Source of the DNA: JBMNEH01 sp050948665
Lineage (GTDB): Bacteria > Bacillota > Clostridia > Christensenellales > UMGS416
Assembly (NCBI GenBank): GCA_050948665.1
Contig: JBMNEH010000001.1
Location: forward strand, 744,001-808,000
DNA length: 64,000 bases
Reading direction: 5' to 3'
The position numbers and the translations under genes were made by a program. This document shows positions 26,210 through 40,110 of the stretch, one piece after another. A model generated the notes under the pieces. It was given only the letters and a program-made list of their open reading frames with translations, made no database searches and was not told the DNA's origin. How positions within the stretch are numbered: the stretch's first letter is position 1; each line of letters begins with the position of its first letter.

Positions 26210-26515
26210 AAGAAAAGGAGAAAACAGATTATCCTAAGAATCGATATTTTTGCAATATCATGCAAATCAGTCAGGAAAAGAAAAATGCTGCAAAGAGACA
26301 GCGGCATTGCAAGCAGAAGATTTTAAGAAACAGGAACGGTTATATACGAACAATTTTATTGAACCTTATGTTTAAGTACAGGAAAAACACGAACAAAAAA
26401 ACAAAAACTCCCAAGAACGCTACTGGAAACTTTGGCGGCAGCTTTGGTATACTAAGCAACGCGCCGCTGTAGTGCGGGGGGGTAAAAAGAATTTTCCCGC
26501 TTCTCAAAAAAGTGC

Positions 26516-26544
26516 TTGACAAACTTCTTAAGCCGTGATATGCT
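26516..26544 (+). promoter_or_regulatory. rRNA operon promoter
   Basis: A perfect TTGACA, a 17-base spacer and TATGCT, about 195 bases before mature 16S. A second TATACT at 26448 lacks a good -35 box. Confidence 0.75.
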
Positions 26545-26738
26545 TAAACAGTTGCCGTCAAGACGGGTGGCAGCGAAAAGCTCCTTGAAAACTGTATAGA
26601 TGCACACCAAGAACGAGCGTAGCGGGAAAGCCAGTAAGAGGCGGCCCCGCGAAGGTTTTGGAAACCAAGAAAAAATTCCGAGAGAAGCAAGCGCAAGCGA
26701 GAGCCGGCAGAGGAGCCGGCGAAGTGAGCGAAGGATTT

Positions 26739-28266
<1,528 letters not shown>

Positions 28267-28462
28267 AGACCATGGGGGAAGCGGAAGCGTTCTCCCGAAG
28301 TCTTCGGTCGAGCTCGATCGAAGTGTGCGCTATACAGTATTCAGGGAGCGAATGCACCTTGACAACTGTATAAAGAACTGCGAAACAAAGAGAAGCAAGT
28401 ATAAACGAGAGAAAAAGAGATGGGTAACCATCGAAGACATACGAACTGCAAGTCTTAGAGAT

Positions 28463-31376
<2,914 letters not shown>

Positions 31377-31432
31377 AATAAGAGTTGCAGGCAGTTTCTT
31401 TATACAGTTGTGAGGGCGCAGACCCTCTTTAT

Positions 31433-31550
31433 TTCCGGTGGCGATAGCGAAGGGGATCCACCTGTTCTCATCCCGAACACAGAAGTTAAGACCTTCATCG
31501 CCGACAGTACTTGGCTGGAAACGGCCCGGGAGGATAGGTAGCTGCCGGAG
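31433..31550 (+). rRNA. rrf: 5S ribosomal RNA
   Basis: About 118 bases with terminal pairing TTCCGG/CCGGA, the loop CCCGAACACAGAAGTTAAG and the 3' segment GGGAGGATAGGTAGCTGCC. A small GAGGG/CCCTC hairpin lies just before it at 31413-31428. Confidence 0.95.
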
Positions 31551-31562
31551 CTCTTTTCTACA

Positions 31563-31605
31563 CCGCAGGCGTCGATGAATTCATCGCCGCTTGCGGATTG
31601 TTTTT
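31563..31605 (+). terminator. rRNA operon terminator
   Basis: A long stem, CCGCAGGCG paired to CGCTTGCGG with one G-U pair, encloses the perfect palindrome CGATGAATTCATCG and is followed by ATTGTTTTT. Confidence 0.85.
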
Positions 31606-31689
31606 ATACCTGTTTTCTCTCATCCATACGCACAATGCAACGGAAACAGGCGAATGGAGGGAGATTCACAGACCCTTTACAATGGATTC

Positions 31690-31718
31690 TTGTGAAAGGG
31701 CACATGTTGGGGTATAAT
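31690..31718 (+). promoter_or_regulatory. Sigma-A promoter of the rbgA operon
   Basis: TTGTGA, a 17-base spacer and a perfect TATAAT, about 25 bases before the start codon. Confidence 0.65.
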
Positions 31719-31742
31719 GGAATGCATACGGGAGGTGATGGG

Positions 31743-32594
31743 TTGGATATACAATGGTATCCTGGGCATATGGCCAAAGCCAGGAGGCTCCTACAGGAAA
31801 AACTACCGGCGGTTGATATTATCCTTGAGGTAGTGGACGCCCGGATACCTTTGATTTCCCGCAACCCTGATTTTGACGACCTTTTTGCGGCAAAGGAAAG
31901 GATCATTCTGCTGAATAAGGCCGATCTCGCAGATGAGAGCATCACAAAAAAATGGATCAAATATTATGAACAGCAGGGATGGTATGCAATCGCGGTAACT
32001 GCTGTTCGTTCAAACACAAGAAAACTGGTGATGCAGTTTATTGAGAAAACTATGCGTCCCAGACTCGAAAAACTGCTTCGGGAGAAAGGGCTGCGAAAGG
32101 TGACCCGGGGTATGATCGTAGGGATACCCAATGTAGGGAAATCCTCCCTTATTAACACATTGGCTGGTGGCGCATCAGCGAAAACGGGGAACCGCCCCGG
32201 AGTGACACGGGGGACCCAATTGATGCGTATCACTCCCTATTTAGAGCTGCTGGATACTCCCGGAATCCTTTGGCCGAAGTTCGATGACCAGGATTTGGCC
32301 CGTGACCTCGCATATTGCGGATCGGTAAAGGATGAGATCATGGATACCGAGAAACTGTGCGCCGGGTTGCTGGAAAAGCTGGCAGCGGAGTTTCCGGAAT
32401 GCATCACCGGACGGTACGGCGTACCGACAGAGGGGGACGGCTACGCATTGACTGAGAGGATCGCGTTAAAACGAGGCTGGATCCGCGCCGGCAGCGTTCC
32501 GGATTGTGAGCGGGCGGCAATGTCGATCTTAATGGAATTTCGTAGCGGAAAAATGGGGAGAATTACTTTGGAGTCTCCGCCAGGGGAGTCATAA
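31743..32594 (+). CDS. rbgA: Ribosome biogenesis GTPase RbgA (YlqF)
   Basis: This circularly permuted GTPase of 283 residues takes part in late assembly of the 50S subunit. The family N-terminus IQWYPGHMAKA is present. The G motifs come in permuted order: NKAD first, then GIPNVGKSS, then DTPG. The start is a TTG at 31743, chosen because GGAGGTGATGGG stands directly before it; the in-frame ATG at 31722 lacks a ribosome site. It heads a housekeeping operon, and rnhB starts directly after its stop. Confidence 0.95.
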   Translation: MDIQWYPGHMAKARRLLQEKLPAVDIILEVVDARIPLISRNPDFDDLFAAKERIILLNKADLADESITKKWIKYYEQQGWYAIAVTAVRSNTRKLVMQFIEKTMRPRLEKLLREKGLRKVTRGMIVGIPNVGKSSLINTLAGGASAKTGNRPGVTRGTQLMRITPYLELLDTPGILWPKFDDQDLARDLAYCGSVKDEIMDTEKLCAGLLEKLAAEFPECITGRYGVPTEGDGYALTERIALKRGWIRAGSVPDCERAAMSILMEFRSGKMGRITLESPPGES

Positions 32595-33221
32595 ATGGCA
32601 AAAAGCACGCATGATTGGCAACCCTTTGAGGAAAAGATGCGTCAAAGGGGATATTCCCGGATAGCCGGGGTGGATGAAGCCGGCCGGGGGCCCCTTGCGG
32701 GTCCGGTGGTTGCGGCGGCAGTCATACTGCCTTCAGGAACAGTTTTTCCGGGCATGCGGGATTCGAAAAAGCTTTCCCAGCATAGAAGAGAAGCGATGTA
32801 TACGTTGATTACGGAATCCGCGGAGTCATGGGCGGTGGGGATCGTATCCGCGGAGGAGATCGACCGGACAAACATACGAACAGCGGTGTTAAAAGCCATG
32901 ACTTTGGCGTTGCAGGGGCTGCCGCAGGCCGCGGATGCTGTTTTGGTGGATGGGGTCGACAGAGTCCCCTTTGACGGAAAGGTGCCTGACGAACAGATAG
33001 CCATCGTGGGGGGAGATGATAGGGCCTTGTCCGTTGCGGCGGCTTCCATTATTGCGAAGGTTACCCGTGATAGGATGCTGCTGGAGTTGGACAGGGTGTA
33101 TCCCTCCTATGGCTTTGCAAAACATAAGGGGTATGGCACGGCAGCCCACATTGCCGCATTAAAGGAATACGGACCCTGTCCCCAGCACCGGATGAGTTTT
33201 CTCACCCGCATATTGCCTTGA
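32595..33221 (+). CDS. rnhB: Ribonuclease HII
   Basis: This 208-residue enzyme nicks RNA-DNA hybrids at ribonucleotides. The first catalytic motif is GVDEAGRGPLAGP, with the DEAG acidic pair. Further acidic residues lie in MRDSKKLS, VLVDGVD and KVTRDR. The ATG follows the rbgA stop with no gap, and the stop overlaps the TTG start of yraN by four bases (TTGA). Confidence 0.96.
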   Translation: MAKSTHDWQPFEEKMRQRGYSRIAGVDEAGRGPLAGPVVAAAVILPSGTVFPGMRDSKKLSQHRREAMYTLITESAESWAVGIVSAEEIDRTNIRTAVLKAMTLALQGLPQAADAVLVDGVDRVPFDGKVPDEQIAIVGGDDRALSVAAASIIAKVTRDRMLLELDRVYPSYGFAKHKGYGTAAHIAALKEYGPCPQHRMSFLTRILP

Positions 33222-33589
33222 ACGCGGAGTTTGGCAAGGCCGGGGAGGAAGCCGCCGTCCGCTACCTGCGATTGCGGGGCTATAGGATCATGGCCAGAAA
33301 CCTGCGTATCGGCAGGGATGAGCTGGATATTGTGGCAAAGCGATGGGGTGTTTGGGTTTTTGCGGAGGTAAAGACCCGGAGCGATACCCGATATGGGCAG
33401 CCGGGAGAGGCGGTGAACACGACGAAGCAGCGGAATGTTTGCCGGGCAGCCGCGGCTTATCTCCAAAGACGAAGGGTAACCGCTCCTAAAATACGTTTTG
33501 ATGTGTTTGAGGTGGTACTGTCCCGGGGAAAACTCCGGTTGCGCCACATTCCCGGGGCGTTTGAGGGTAACCGGTATTATCAATTTTGA
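33218..33589 (+). CDS. yraN: YraN/UPF0102 nuclease-like protein
   Basis: At 123 residues it has the endonuclease-like core of the family: GEEAAVRYLRLRGY, then DELDIVAK and VFAEVKTRS (the D...EVK site), and RRKRV-like basic segments later. The biological role is unclear; a Holliday-junction-resolvase-like fold is known for the family. It uses a TTG start inside the rnhB stop, in keeping with rnhB-yraN coupling in other bacteria. Confidence 0.92.
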   Translation: MNAEFGKAGEEAAVRYLRLRGYRIMARNLRIGRDELDIVAKRWGVWVFAEVKTRSDTRYGQPGEAVNTTKQRNVCRAAAAYLQRRRVTAPKIRFDVFEVVLSRGKLRLRHIPGAFEGNRYYQF

Positions 33590-33598
33590 GAGGGTTCT

Positions 33599-36500
33599 AT
33601 GAAAAAGGCTTTTGTGTTCCTGCTGGCAGCGGTGCTGTGTCTGCTGCCCGGGCTGGCGCTGGCGGCTGGAGAACTGCTGTTAAACGGCGGGTTTGAGGAA
33701 GCCAACGGCCCGGTTCCCGACGGTTGGTATACGGATCAGTATAATACCGAGGATTGGGTCACCACATACGCCGTGGTTTTCGATGAAGATAAGGGGCAGG
33801 TGGCGCAAATCGTTAATACCGGTGCAAATGATGCCCGTTTCGCACAAATGGTCACGGTCTCACCCGGCGCTACCTATAAGTTATCCGGATTCATACAAGC
33901 GGAAGGTATTGACGAAGGAGCCGGCGCAAACCTTTCTTTCAGGGACACTTTTGCTAATACGGAGCCGCTGTTCGATACCGGGGGCGGGTGGACATATGTA
34001 GAGCTCTACGTTACAGCCGGCGACCATCAGACGGAAGCGACTGTTTTCGTCCGGCTGGGAGGTTATGGCGGTGAGTCGGCTGGAACCGCCCGGTTTGACG
34101 ATATTTCTCTGGTGCGTGAGGACGCACCCGAGGGAATCATGCCGATGGATATCACCCCCTTGACAGCCTCTTCCTCGGGGGGAGCAGAGGATACGAATGA
34201 TTCGGGGATTCCGTATATCGGGCTTATTTTCGCCGTTGCGATCCTTTTCTGCGCGGCATGGTGGTTTGCCGCTGTAAGACTGCAGGAGACCGGTATCGAT
34301 CATCCCGACCAGGGAAAGACCCCTGTCAGACTTTGGCTGACTATCACTTTGGCTGTTGCCGCCGCACTGCGGTTGATACTCTCTGTTGTCAGCTACGGCT
34401 ACCCCAATGATATCGGCTGCTGGAAGGGATGGGCAGAACATATGTTCACATACGGCAGCTGGAGCTTTTATGAGTCCTCCGGGTTCGCGGATTATCCTCC
34501 GGGATATATGTGGGTGCTTTGGCTTATCGGCGGGATACGCAACCTGTTAGGGTTGGCGTATGATTCTTCCTTTTACCTTATCCTCGTTAAGATGCCCAGT
34601 ATGCTGGCGGATTTCCTGCTTGGACTGCTCCTTTTAAAACTGGCCAATCACAGAGGCTATAAACCTTTGACTGCGGTGGGCATGGCAGCCTTTTGGCTAT
34701 TGAGCCCGGCAGTCATCACCAATTCTGCCGCCTGGGGTCAGATCGATTCCCTGTTCACGGTGATTTGCCTGGGCTACCTGTGGATGCTCTACCGGGAAAA
34801 AATCCAGCTGGCATCCTTGCTGCTGGTAGTGGGCACCCTCGTAAAGCCGCAGATGCTCTTGCTGGCTCCGATACTACCGATCGCCTGGATACGCAGGATA
34901 CAGGACGACGGCTGGAGGAAGGCGCTGCTGGATGTAGTTTATTCTTTGCTGTTGGGTGCTGGTGCCGTGGCGCTGATCGCGGGACCCTTCTGGGGAAATC
35001 AACCATGGAACTGGCTGATAGAAAAGTACACCTCCACCATGGGCTCCTACCCTTACGGTTCTGTCAATGCCGCCAATCTGATTTCCCTTTGCGGGGGACT
35101 GTGGGTAGACGAGAATACGAAATTCCTATTCCTGTCTTACAAGGCGTGGGGCTGGATCGGTATTGCGGGAACGGTGGGCACGGTGTTCTTCCTGGGACTG
35201 AAGGATCGTAAACGGGAGCACCTGTTCTACTATAGCGCATTGCTGCTTGTAGGCATCTTTACGCTGGGAGTGGGGATGCATGAGCGGTATGCATTCCCTG
35301 CGCTGCTGTTTCTACCGGTTGCGGCGATACTGACAAAGAGGCGGGATATATTGGCGGTTTCTCTGACAACGTCAGTTGTGCAATTTTTAAATATTGCCAT
35401 TGTACTGGCGAATACTCATCTGCCGGTGGGTGGTGCGCTGACGTATGTGCTGTCTTCCCTCAGTGTATTGAACTGTATCGCGGTAATATGGGTGGGGTTC
35501 CGACTCTGCTTCCGGAAAGAGGATATTCCCGCCTTGAAGCCGCGCGAGGCAAGCCACCTCAAGCCCTTCTTTGACTGGGAGGAGACCGGAGAGGGGTTTG
35601 AGCCTGTCGGTGTGCGTATGGAGAAAAAGGACTGGCTGATCGCGGGGATCATTGCCGCCGTGTATGCAGCCGTGGCTTTGGTGTACCTTGGTGCAACCGA
35701 TACGCCCCAGTCCGTCTGGTATGCGAAAACTCCTGGTGAATCCATTATCGTAGACCTCGGCGAACAGCATGCGACGGCAGAGGAAATCATGATTTTCCGG
35801 GGCCTTGGCAGCTCGGGCGCCCAAATGCTGTATGAGAGCAGCGCTGACGGGGAATCTTGGTATACCCTTTATCAGCAGACCTTGTCCGACAAGGATGACG
35901 CTGAAAAGCCCGGGGATGTTTTTAAATGGCAAAGTTATAAAATCTATACGGATGCCCGTTATATACGGATGACCATGGAGATCCCTTCCATGCGCATTGC
36001 GGAGATCTGTTTCCGGGACGGGGAGGGGAATACGCTGCCCATACTCTCGGCTGTGACAGAGGGGCAGCAGGAGGAAGGGAATTCACCCTTGCTAGCCTTT
36101 GACGAACAAAATTCCGCGCCGGCATATCCCAGCTTCTATAACGGCACCTATTTTGATGAGATCTACCACGCCAGAACCGCTTGGGAGCATATAAACGGCG
36201 TTTGGCCCTATGAAATCTCTCACCCGCCCCTGGGGAAAATTATCATGGGAATAGGGATAAGGATCTTTGGCATGTCTCCCTTCGGCTGGCGCATCATGGG
36301 CACATTGTTCGGGGTCGCGATGCTGCCTTTCCTGTACGCCATGGGCAAGGCGCTTTTCCGGAAGCGCAGGTATGCGGCGATCGCCTCCATACTGATGGCG
36401 GTGGACTTTATGCACTTTACCCAGACCCGCATCGCGACAATTGACGTGTACGCCGTGTTCTGGATATTGGGCATGTACTATTATATGCTGCGATATGTCC

Positions 36501-37366
36501 TGCTGGACAGCCGAAAGGCACCCACGTGGAAACAATTTTTGTTCCTCGGGCTGTCCGGGCTGTTCTTCGGCCTGGGGGCGGCAAGCAAATGGACCTGTAT
36601 CTACGCCGGAGCAGGACTCGCGGTCATGTTTTTCTGGGTCTATATCCGGCAATGGATACAGGCTGTCCGTGACTGGGAAACGGATGGGAAAAAGGACCTC
36701 CCCCGGCTGATAGGGACTGTTGGCTGGTGCATTCTGGTATTTATCATACTGCCCTGCGGGATTTACTTGCTGAGTTACCTGCCCTATATGACCGGTGGAA
36801 ACAGCAAAACCCTTCTGCAGACGGTATTGGACAACCAGAAATACATGTTCAACTACCATACCACGCTGGTGGACGATCATTTCTTCAAATCACCCTGGTA
36901 CCAGTGGCCGTTTATTTGGAAGCCCATGTGGTATTACAGGAACGGCGCTCTGCCCGACGGGTGGATGGGCTCCATCGCTGCCTTCGGTAACCCCTTGGTA
37001 TGGTGGACAGGACTGGTCGCGATTGTATATACCGTATTCAGAGTGATACGGGACAGGCGTATGGACAAGGTCACCTGGTTTCTTCTCATTGGGTTTTTAA
37101 GCCAATACCTGCCTTGGGTGCTGGTTCCCCGGAGTATGTTTATCTACCATTATTTCACCTGTACTCCCTTCTTTATATTGATGATCGCTTTGTGCATCAT
37201 GGAGCTTGAGGAGCGCTTTGCCTGGGCGAGAAAGGTTACTGTGTGGTACCTTTGCGGAGCGCTGCTGTTGTTTGTCGCTTTCTATCCGGTGCTCAGCGGA
37301 ATGCCCATACCCAGCTGGTACGGAAAGCTGCTGGACTGGATGCCGGCCTGGTATTTCTCCTATTAG
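33599..37366 (+). CDS. Large membrane protein with two GT-C glycosyltransferase modules (PMT family)
   Basis: The 1255-residue product begins with a signal peptide (1-22) and a carbohydrate-binding-like beta domain (about 25-175, LLNGGFEEANG ... ARFDDISLV). A first multi-spanning module (about 200-640) has an acidic loop residue in YPNDIGCWKGW (Asp271) and resembles GT-C mannosyltransferases. A short basic link and a helix lead to a discoidin-like domain (about 690-830). A second multi-spanning module (about 845-1255) carries FDEIYHARTA (Asp853/Glu854), the acidic pair of protein O-mannosyltransferases of GT39. Such enzymes move sugars from polyprenyl phosphate to acceptors outside the membrane. 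Two GT-C modules in one chain is unusual. It sits 9 bases after yraN. Donor and acceptor are unknown. Confidence 0.85.
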   Translation: MKKAFVFLLAAVLCLLPGLALAAGELLLNGGFEEANGPVPDGWYTDQYNTEDWVTTYAVVFDEDKGQVAQIVNTGANDARFAQMVTVSPGATYKLSGFIQAEGIDEGAGANLSFRDTFANTEPLFDTGGGWTYVELYVTAGDHQTEATVFVRLGGYGGESAGTARFDDISLVREDAPEGIMPMDITPLTASSSGGAEDTNDSGIPYIGLIFAVAILFCAAWWFAAVRLQETGIDHPDQGKTPVRLWLTITLAVAAALRLILSVVSYGYPNDIGCWKGWAEHMFTYGSWSFYESSGFADYPPGYMWVLWLIGGIRNLLGLAYDSSFYLILVKMPSMLADFLLGLLLLKLANHRGYKPLTAVGMAAFWLLSPAVITNSAAWGQIDSLFTVICLGYLWMLYREKIQLASLLLVVGTLVKPQMLLLAPILPIAWIRRIQDDGWRKALLDVVYSLLLGAGAVALIAGPFWGNQPWNWLIEKYTSTMGSYPYGSVNAANLISLCGGLWVDENTKFLFLSYKAWGWIGIAGTVGTVFFLGLKDRKREHLFYYSALLLVGIFTLGVGMHERYAFPALLFLPVAAILTKRRDILAVSLTTSVVQFLNIAIVLANTHLPVGGALTYVLSSLSVLNCIAVIWVGFRLCFRKEDIPALKPREASHLKPFFDWEETGEGFEPVGVRMEKKDWLIAGIIAAVYAAVALVYLGATDTPQSVWYAKTPGESIIVDLGEQHATAEEIMIFRGLGSSGAQMLYESSADGESWYTLYQQTLSDKDDAEKPGDVFKWQSYKIYTDARYIRMTMEIPSMRIAEICFRDGEGNTLPILSAVTEGQQEEGNSPLLAFDEQNSAPAYPSFYNGTYFDEIYHARTAWEHINGVWPYEISHPPLGKIIMGIGIRIFGMSPFGWRIMGTLFGVAMLPFLYAMGKALFRKRRYAAIASILMAVDFMHFTQTRIATIDVYAVFWILGMYYYMLRYVLLDSRKAPTWKQFLFLGLSGLFFGLGAASKWTCIYAGAGLAVMFFWVYIRQWIQAVRDWETDGKKDLPRLIGTVGWCILVFIILPCGIYLLSYLPYMTGGNSKTLLQTVLDNQKYMFNYHTTLVDDHFFKSPWYQWPFIWKPMWYYRNGALPDGWMGSIAAFGNPLVWWTGLVAIVYTVFRVIRDRRMDKVTWFLLIGFLSQYLPWVLVPRSMFIYHYFTCTPFFILMIALCIMELEERFAWARKVTVWYLCGALLLFVAFYPVLSGMPIPSWYGKLLDWMPAWYFSY

Positions 37367-37409
37367 CAGAGAGAGGGAAAGTCATTTATCCAAAGAAAAG
37401 GAGGCGGGC

Positions 37410-38942
37410 ATGGTCAGCAGGATTACCAGCTGCGGGATCAATGGCATCGAGGGGTATACCGTTTCCGTGGAGGTGGATTCTTCCCCGGGTATGCCGGTAT
37501 ATGAGACGGTCGGACTGCCGGATGAGGCAGTCAAGGAGTCCCGGGAAAGGGTGCGTTCCGGAATACGGAATTCCATGTTGAACTTTCCCATGTACCGGGT
37601 CACAGTGAACTTAGCGCCGGCGGATATGAAGAAAACCGGATCCCTTTATGATTTGCCGATCGCCCTAGGCATACTGGAATCCACAGGTCAGATTCCCGCC
37701 CATTGCTGTGACGGCGTCGCCGTGGTCGGCGAATTGGCGCTGGACGGGACGGTTCGTTCCGTTAAAGGGGCACTGTCCATGGCCATACAATGTCATAACG
37801 ACGAAATTGCTTCCATCCTGCTGCCGGCGGATAATGCCCGGGAGGCCGCCTGTATACAGGGGCTGCGGGTGATCCCCGCGGAAAGCCTGAGTCAGGTAGT
37901 GGCTTTTCTCAGGGGGCAGAAGGCTGTACCGGTACAGCCCTCCGTGGAATGGGATTCGCTGGCGCGAAACTCTGTGTATGAAGAGGATTTTAAGTATATC
38001 AAGGGGCAGCAGGTCGCTAAGCGGGCTATGGAAATCGCAGCGGCAGGCGGACACAATATACTGATGCTAGGGCAGCCGGGCTCCGGAAAGACCATGCTGG
38101 CCAGAGCAATGCCCTCCATCCTTCCGGATATAACCTTTGCGGAGTCGCTGGAGGTGACACGGGTACACAGTGTGATGGGAATGGTAGGCAGCGGTCAGAC
38201 GCTGATGACCCGGCGTCCCTTCCGCAGTCCCCACCATTCCGCCAGCATGGCCAGCATTACCGGCGGGGGAATGCAGCTCCGTCCGGGGGAAATATCCCTT
38301 GCCCATCACGGTGTGTTGTTTTTGGATGAATTTCCGGAATTCAGCCGGGCAGTGCTGGAGTCGCTTCGGCAGCCGCTGGAAGACGGTATGGTCACCATCA
38401 CCCGGGCAAGAGGAGCGGTAACCTATCCCTGCCGTACCATACTTGTCGCGGCAATGAATCCCTGCCCCTGCGGGAACTACGGTTCCACTAAGCCCTGCCG
38501 GTGCACGCAGCAGCAGATCCGTCATTATCTTTCCCGGATATCCGGGCCGATGCTGGACAGGATCGACATGCACCTTGAGCTGGAAGCGGTACCTTATGAA
38601 CAACTGACCGGGCGGCAGGAGGGCGAGCCATCCTCTGCCGTGCGGAAAAGGGTAAACGCCGCCCGGCAAAGGCAGCTCACGCGGTACAAAGACACGGGAA
38701 TACTTTGTAACAGCCATGTTTCCGGCCGGCGGCTACAGGAGGTTTGCGCTTTATCTCCGGAATGCGCCAGGGTGACCCGGCAGTTTTATGAGACGCTGGG
38801 CATGACAGCCCGCTCCTATACCCGGGTACTGCGGGTAGCCCGTACCATAGCTGATTTGGAAGGCTGCGAGGATATCGGGGTACCGCATATTGCGGAAGCT
38901 TTCCAATACCGCATGGCGGACGAAAAGTTTTGGGGGAGATAG
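37410..38942 (+). CDS. ComM/YifB family AAA+ ATPase
   Basis: This 510-residue protein has an N-terminal Lon-protease-like S5 domain (about 1-170), a magnesium-chelatase-type AAA+ module with GQPGSGKTM, and a Walker B in GVLFLDEFPEF. A cysteine-rich insert (NPCPCGNYGS ... PCRC) and a C-terminal chelatase domain complete it. ComM helps branch migration during integration of transformed DNA in other bacteria. The frame is open far upstream into the glycosyltransferase gene, but the ATG at 37410 has AAAGGAGG at good spacing. dprA begins one base after its stop, which supports a DNA-uptake role. Confidence 0.93.
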   Translation: MVSRITSCGINGIEGYTVSVEVDSSPGMPVYETVGLPDEAVKESRERVRSGIRNSMLNFPMYRVTVNLAPADMKKTGSLYDLPIALGILESTGQIPAHCCDGVAVVGELALDGTVRSVKGALSMAIQCHNDEIASILLPADNAREAACIQGLRVIPAESLSQVVAFLRGQKAVPVQPSVEWDSLARNSVYEEDFKYIKGQQVAKRAMEIAAAGGHNILMLGQPGSGKTMLARAMPSILPDITFAESLEVTRVHSVMGMVGSGQTLMTRRPFRSPHHSASMASITGGGMQLRPGEISLAHHGVLFLDEFPEFSRAVLESLRQPLEDGMVTITRARGAVTYPCRTILVAAMNPCPCGNYGSTKPCRCTQQQIRHYLSRISGPMLDRIDMHLELEAVPYEQLTGRQEGEPSSAVRKRVNAARQRQLTRYKDTGILCNSHVSGRRLQEVCALSPECARVTRQFYETLGMTARSYTRVLRVARTIADLEGCEDIGVPHIAEAFQYRMADEKFWGR

Positions 38943-38943
38943 A

Positions 38944-40110
38944 ATGGAATATACTGCCTTTGACCGGAGTTGGATCGCCCTTGCGGCGGTAGACGGGATA
39001 GGCCCGGCTACGATGGGGCGTATACTGGCAGTCACCCGGGACCCGGCTACCGCCTTGAAGGATGCGGAAAAATTGGCGGCCCCCTGCAAGCTGAAGCCCA
39101 AGCTCATATCTGCCATGCGGCTTCACGGGACAGAAGCCTGGCAGGAGGGTTTCTTCGGGCAGCTGGAACTGTTTCACATATTGGCGATTCCCGGTTATCG
39201 GGAGGAATATCCCGGACGGCTGACAGCGTTGGAGGATGCGCCGATGGTGCTGTTTGTCCGGGGAAACCGTGAAGCGCTGGAAACCCCCAAAGCGCTGGCA
39301 ATGGTAGGATCCCGGCATCCCAGCCGATACGGCCGGGAAACCGCACTCAGGTTGGCGGGCGAACTGGCAGACCAGGGGGTCACCGTTGTTTCCGGGCTGG
39401 CGCGGGGGGTGGACGCATACAGTCATATCGGTTGTCTGAATCACGGCGGCACTACGGTGGCGGTGTTAGGATGCGGTCCGGATATTTGCTATCCTGCGGA
39501 GAACAGAGAGGTTTTCTCACAAATTCTGGAGACGGGCGTTGTTGTATCTGAGTACGCACCCGGCGTACCGCCGGACGCCCGGCATTTTCCTCCGCGAAAC
39601 AGGATTATTTCCGGGTTATCAGACGGGTTGCTTGTAGTGGAGGCGGGGAAACGATCGGGTACCCAGTCCACATTGAATTTCGCAATCGCTCAGGATAAAG
39701 CGCTATTTGCTTTGCCCGGTGCCATCGATAACGAGCTTTCCTATCTTCCCAACCAGATGATCCGGGACGGCGCTCATCTGACAACCTCTGCAGAGGATGT
39801 GACAATGGTGATGGGTTGGGACTTGCTTCGTCCCGGAGATATCCGCCCCTATGCCCGGGGATATGCACCTCCCGAGCAGCAGACCCGTATGGAGTTGGAG
39901 CCCATGGCAGAAGAAAAGGTGTTGCTGGAAGAGGGACAAAGGGAGATTTACAATCTGATCAGGCAAGGTACCCGGAGCCTGAACCGTATTTCCGAAGAAA
40001 CCGGGTTTCCGATTTATAAGGTACAATCGGATGTGATGATGATGCAGCTGCAGGGGCTGGTGCGCATGCTCAGCCGGAACGAAGCCTGCATTCCGGGAAA
40101 AGAGCAGTAA
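38944..40110 (+). CDS. dprA: DNA-processing protein DprA
   Basis: At 388 residues it contains an N-terminal helix-hairpin region (VDGIGPATMGRIL), the DprA Rossmann core (LAMVGSRHPSRYG, VVSGLARGVDAYSH, FPPRNRIISGLSD) and a C-terminal winged helix (ISEETGFPIYKVQSDVMMM). DprA protects incoming single-stranded DNA and loads RecA in transformation. The start has GGGGGAGAT upstream. In many Firmicutes topA follows dprA; here trmFO follows at once. Confidence 0.96.
   Translation: MEYTAFDRSWIALAAVDGIGPATMGRILAVTRDPATALKDAEKLAAPCKLKPKLISAMRLHGTEAWQEGFFGQLELFHILAIPGYREEYPGRLTALEDAPMVLFVRGNREALETPKALAMVGSRHPSRYGRETALRLAGELADQGVTVVSGLARGVDAYSHIGCLNHGGTTVAVLGCGPDICYPAENREVFSQILETGVVVSEYAPGVPPDARHFPPRNRIISGLSDGLLVVEAGKRSGTQSTLNFAIAQDKALFALPGAIDNELSYLPNQMIRDGAHLTTSAEDVTMVMGWDLLRPGDIRPYARGYAPPEQQTRMELEPMAEEKVLLEEGQREIYNLIRQGTRSLNRISEETGFPIYKVQSDVMMMQLQGLVRMLSRNEACIPGKEQ

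Larger units (their letters stand above)
26101..26738. other. Gap and rRNA leader upstream of 16S
   Basis: The left part holds the terminator of the asd unit and an AT-rich stretch without a supported gene. The right part is the rRNA promoter and a leader of about 190 bases. The leader includes a boxA-like antitermination sequence (GCTCCTTGAAAACTG near 26580) and GC-rich inverted repeats likely to form the 16S processing stem. Confidence 0.6.

Noticed and set aside
26158..26472. Plus-strand frame of 104 codons before the rRNA operon
   Set aside because: Lysine- and asparagine-rich translation of AT-rich DNA; it starts before a terminator and lacks a ribosome site.
31413..31428. Terminator between 23S and 5S
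   Set aside because: The GAGGG/CCCTC hairpin is only 5 bp; a processing element is more likely, and a true terminator follows 5S.
31575..31742. N-terminal extension of RbgA
   Set aside because: It overlaps the rRNA terminator and the rbgA promoter; the TTG at 31743 has the ribosome site.
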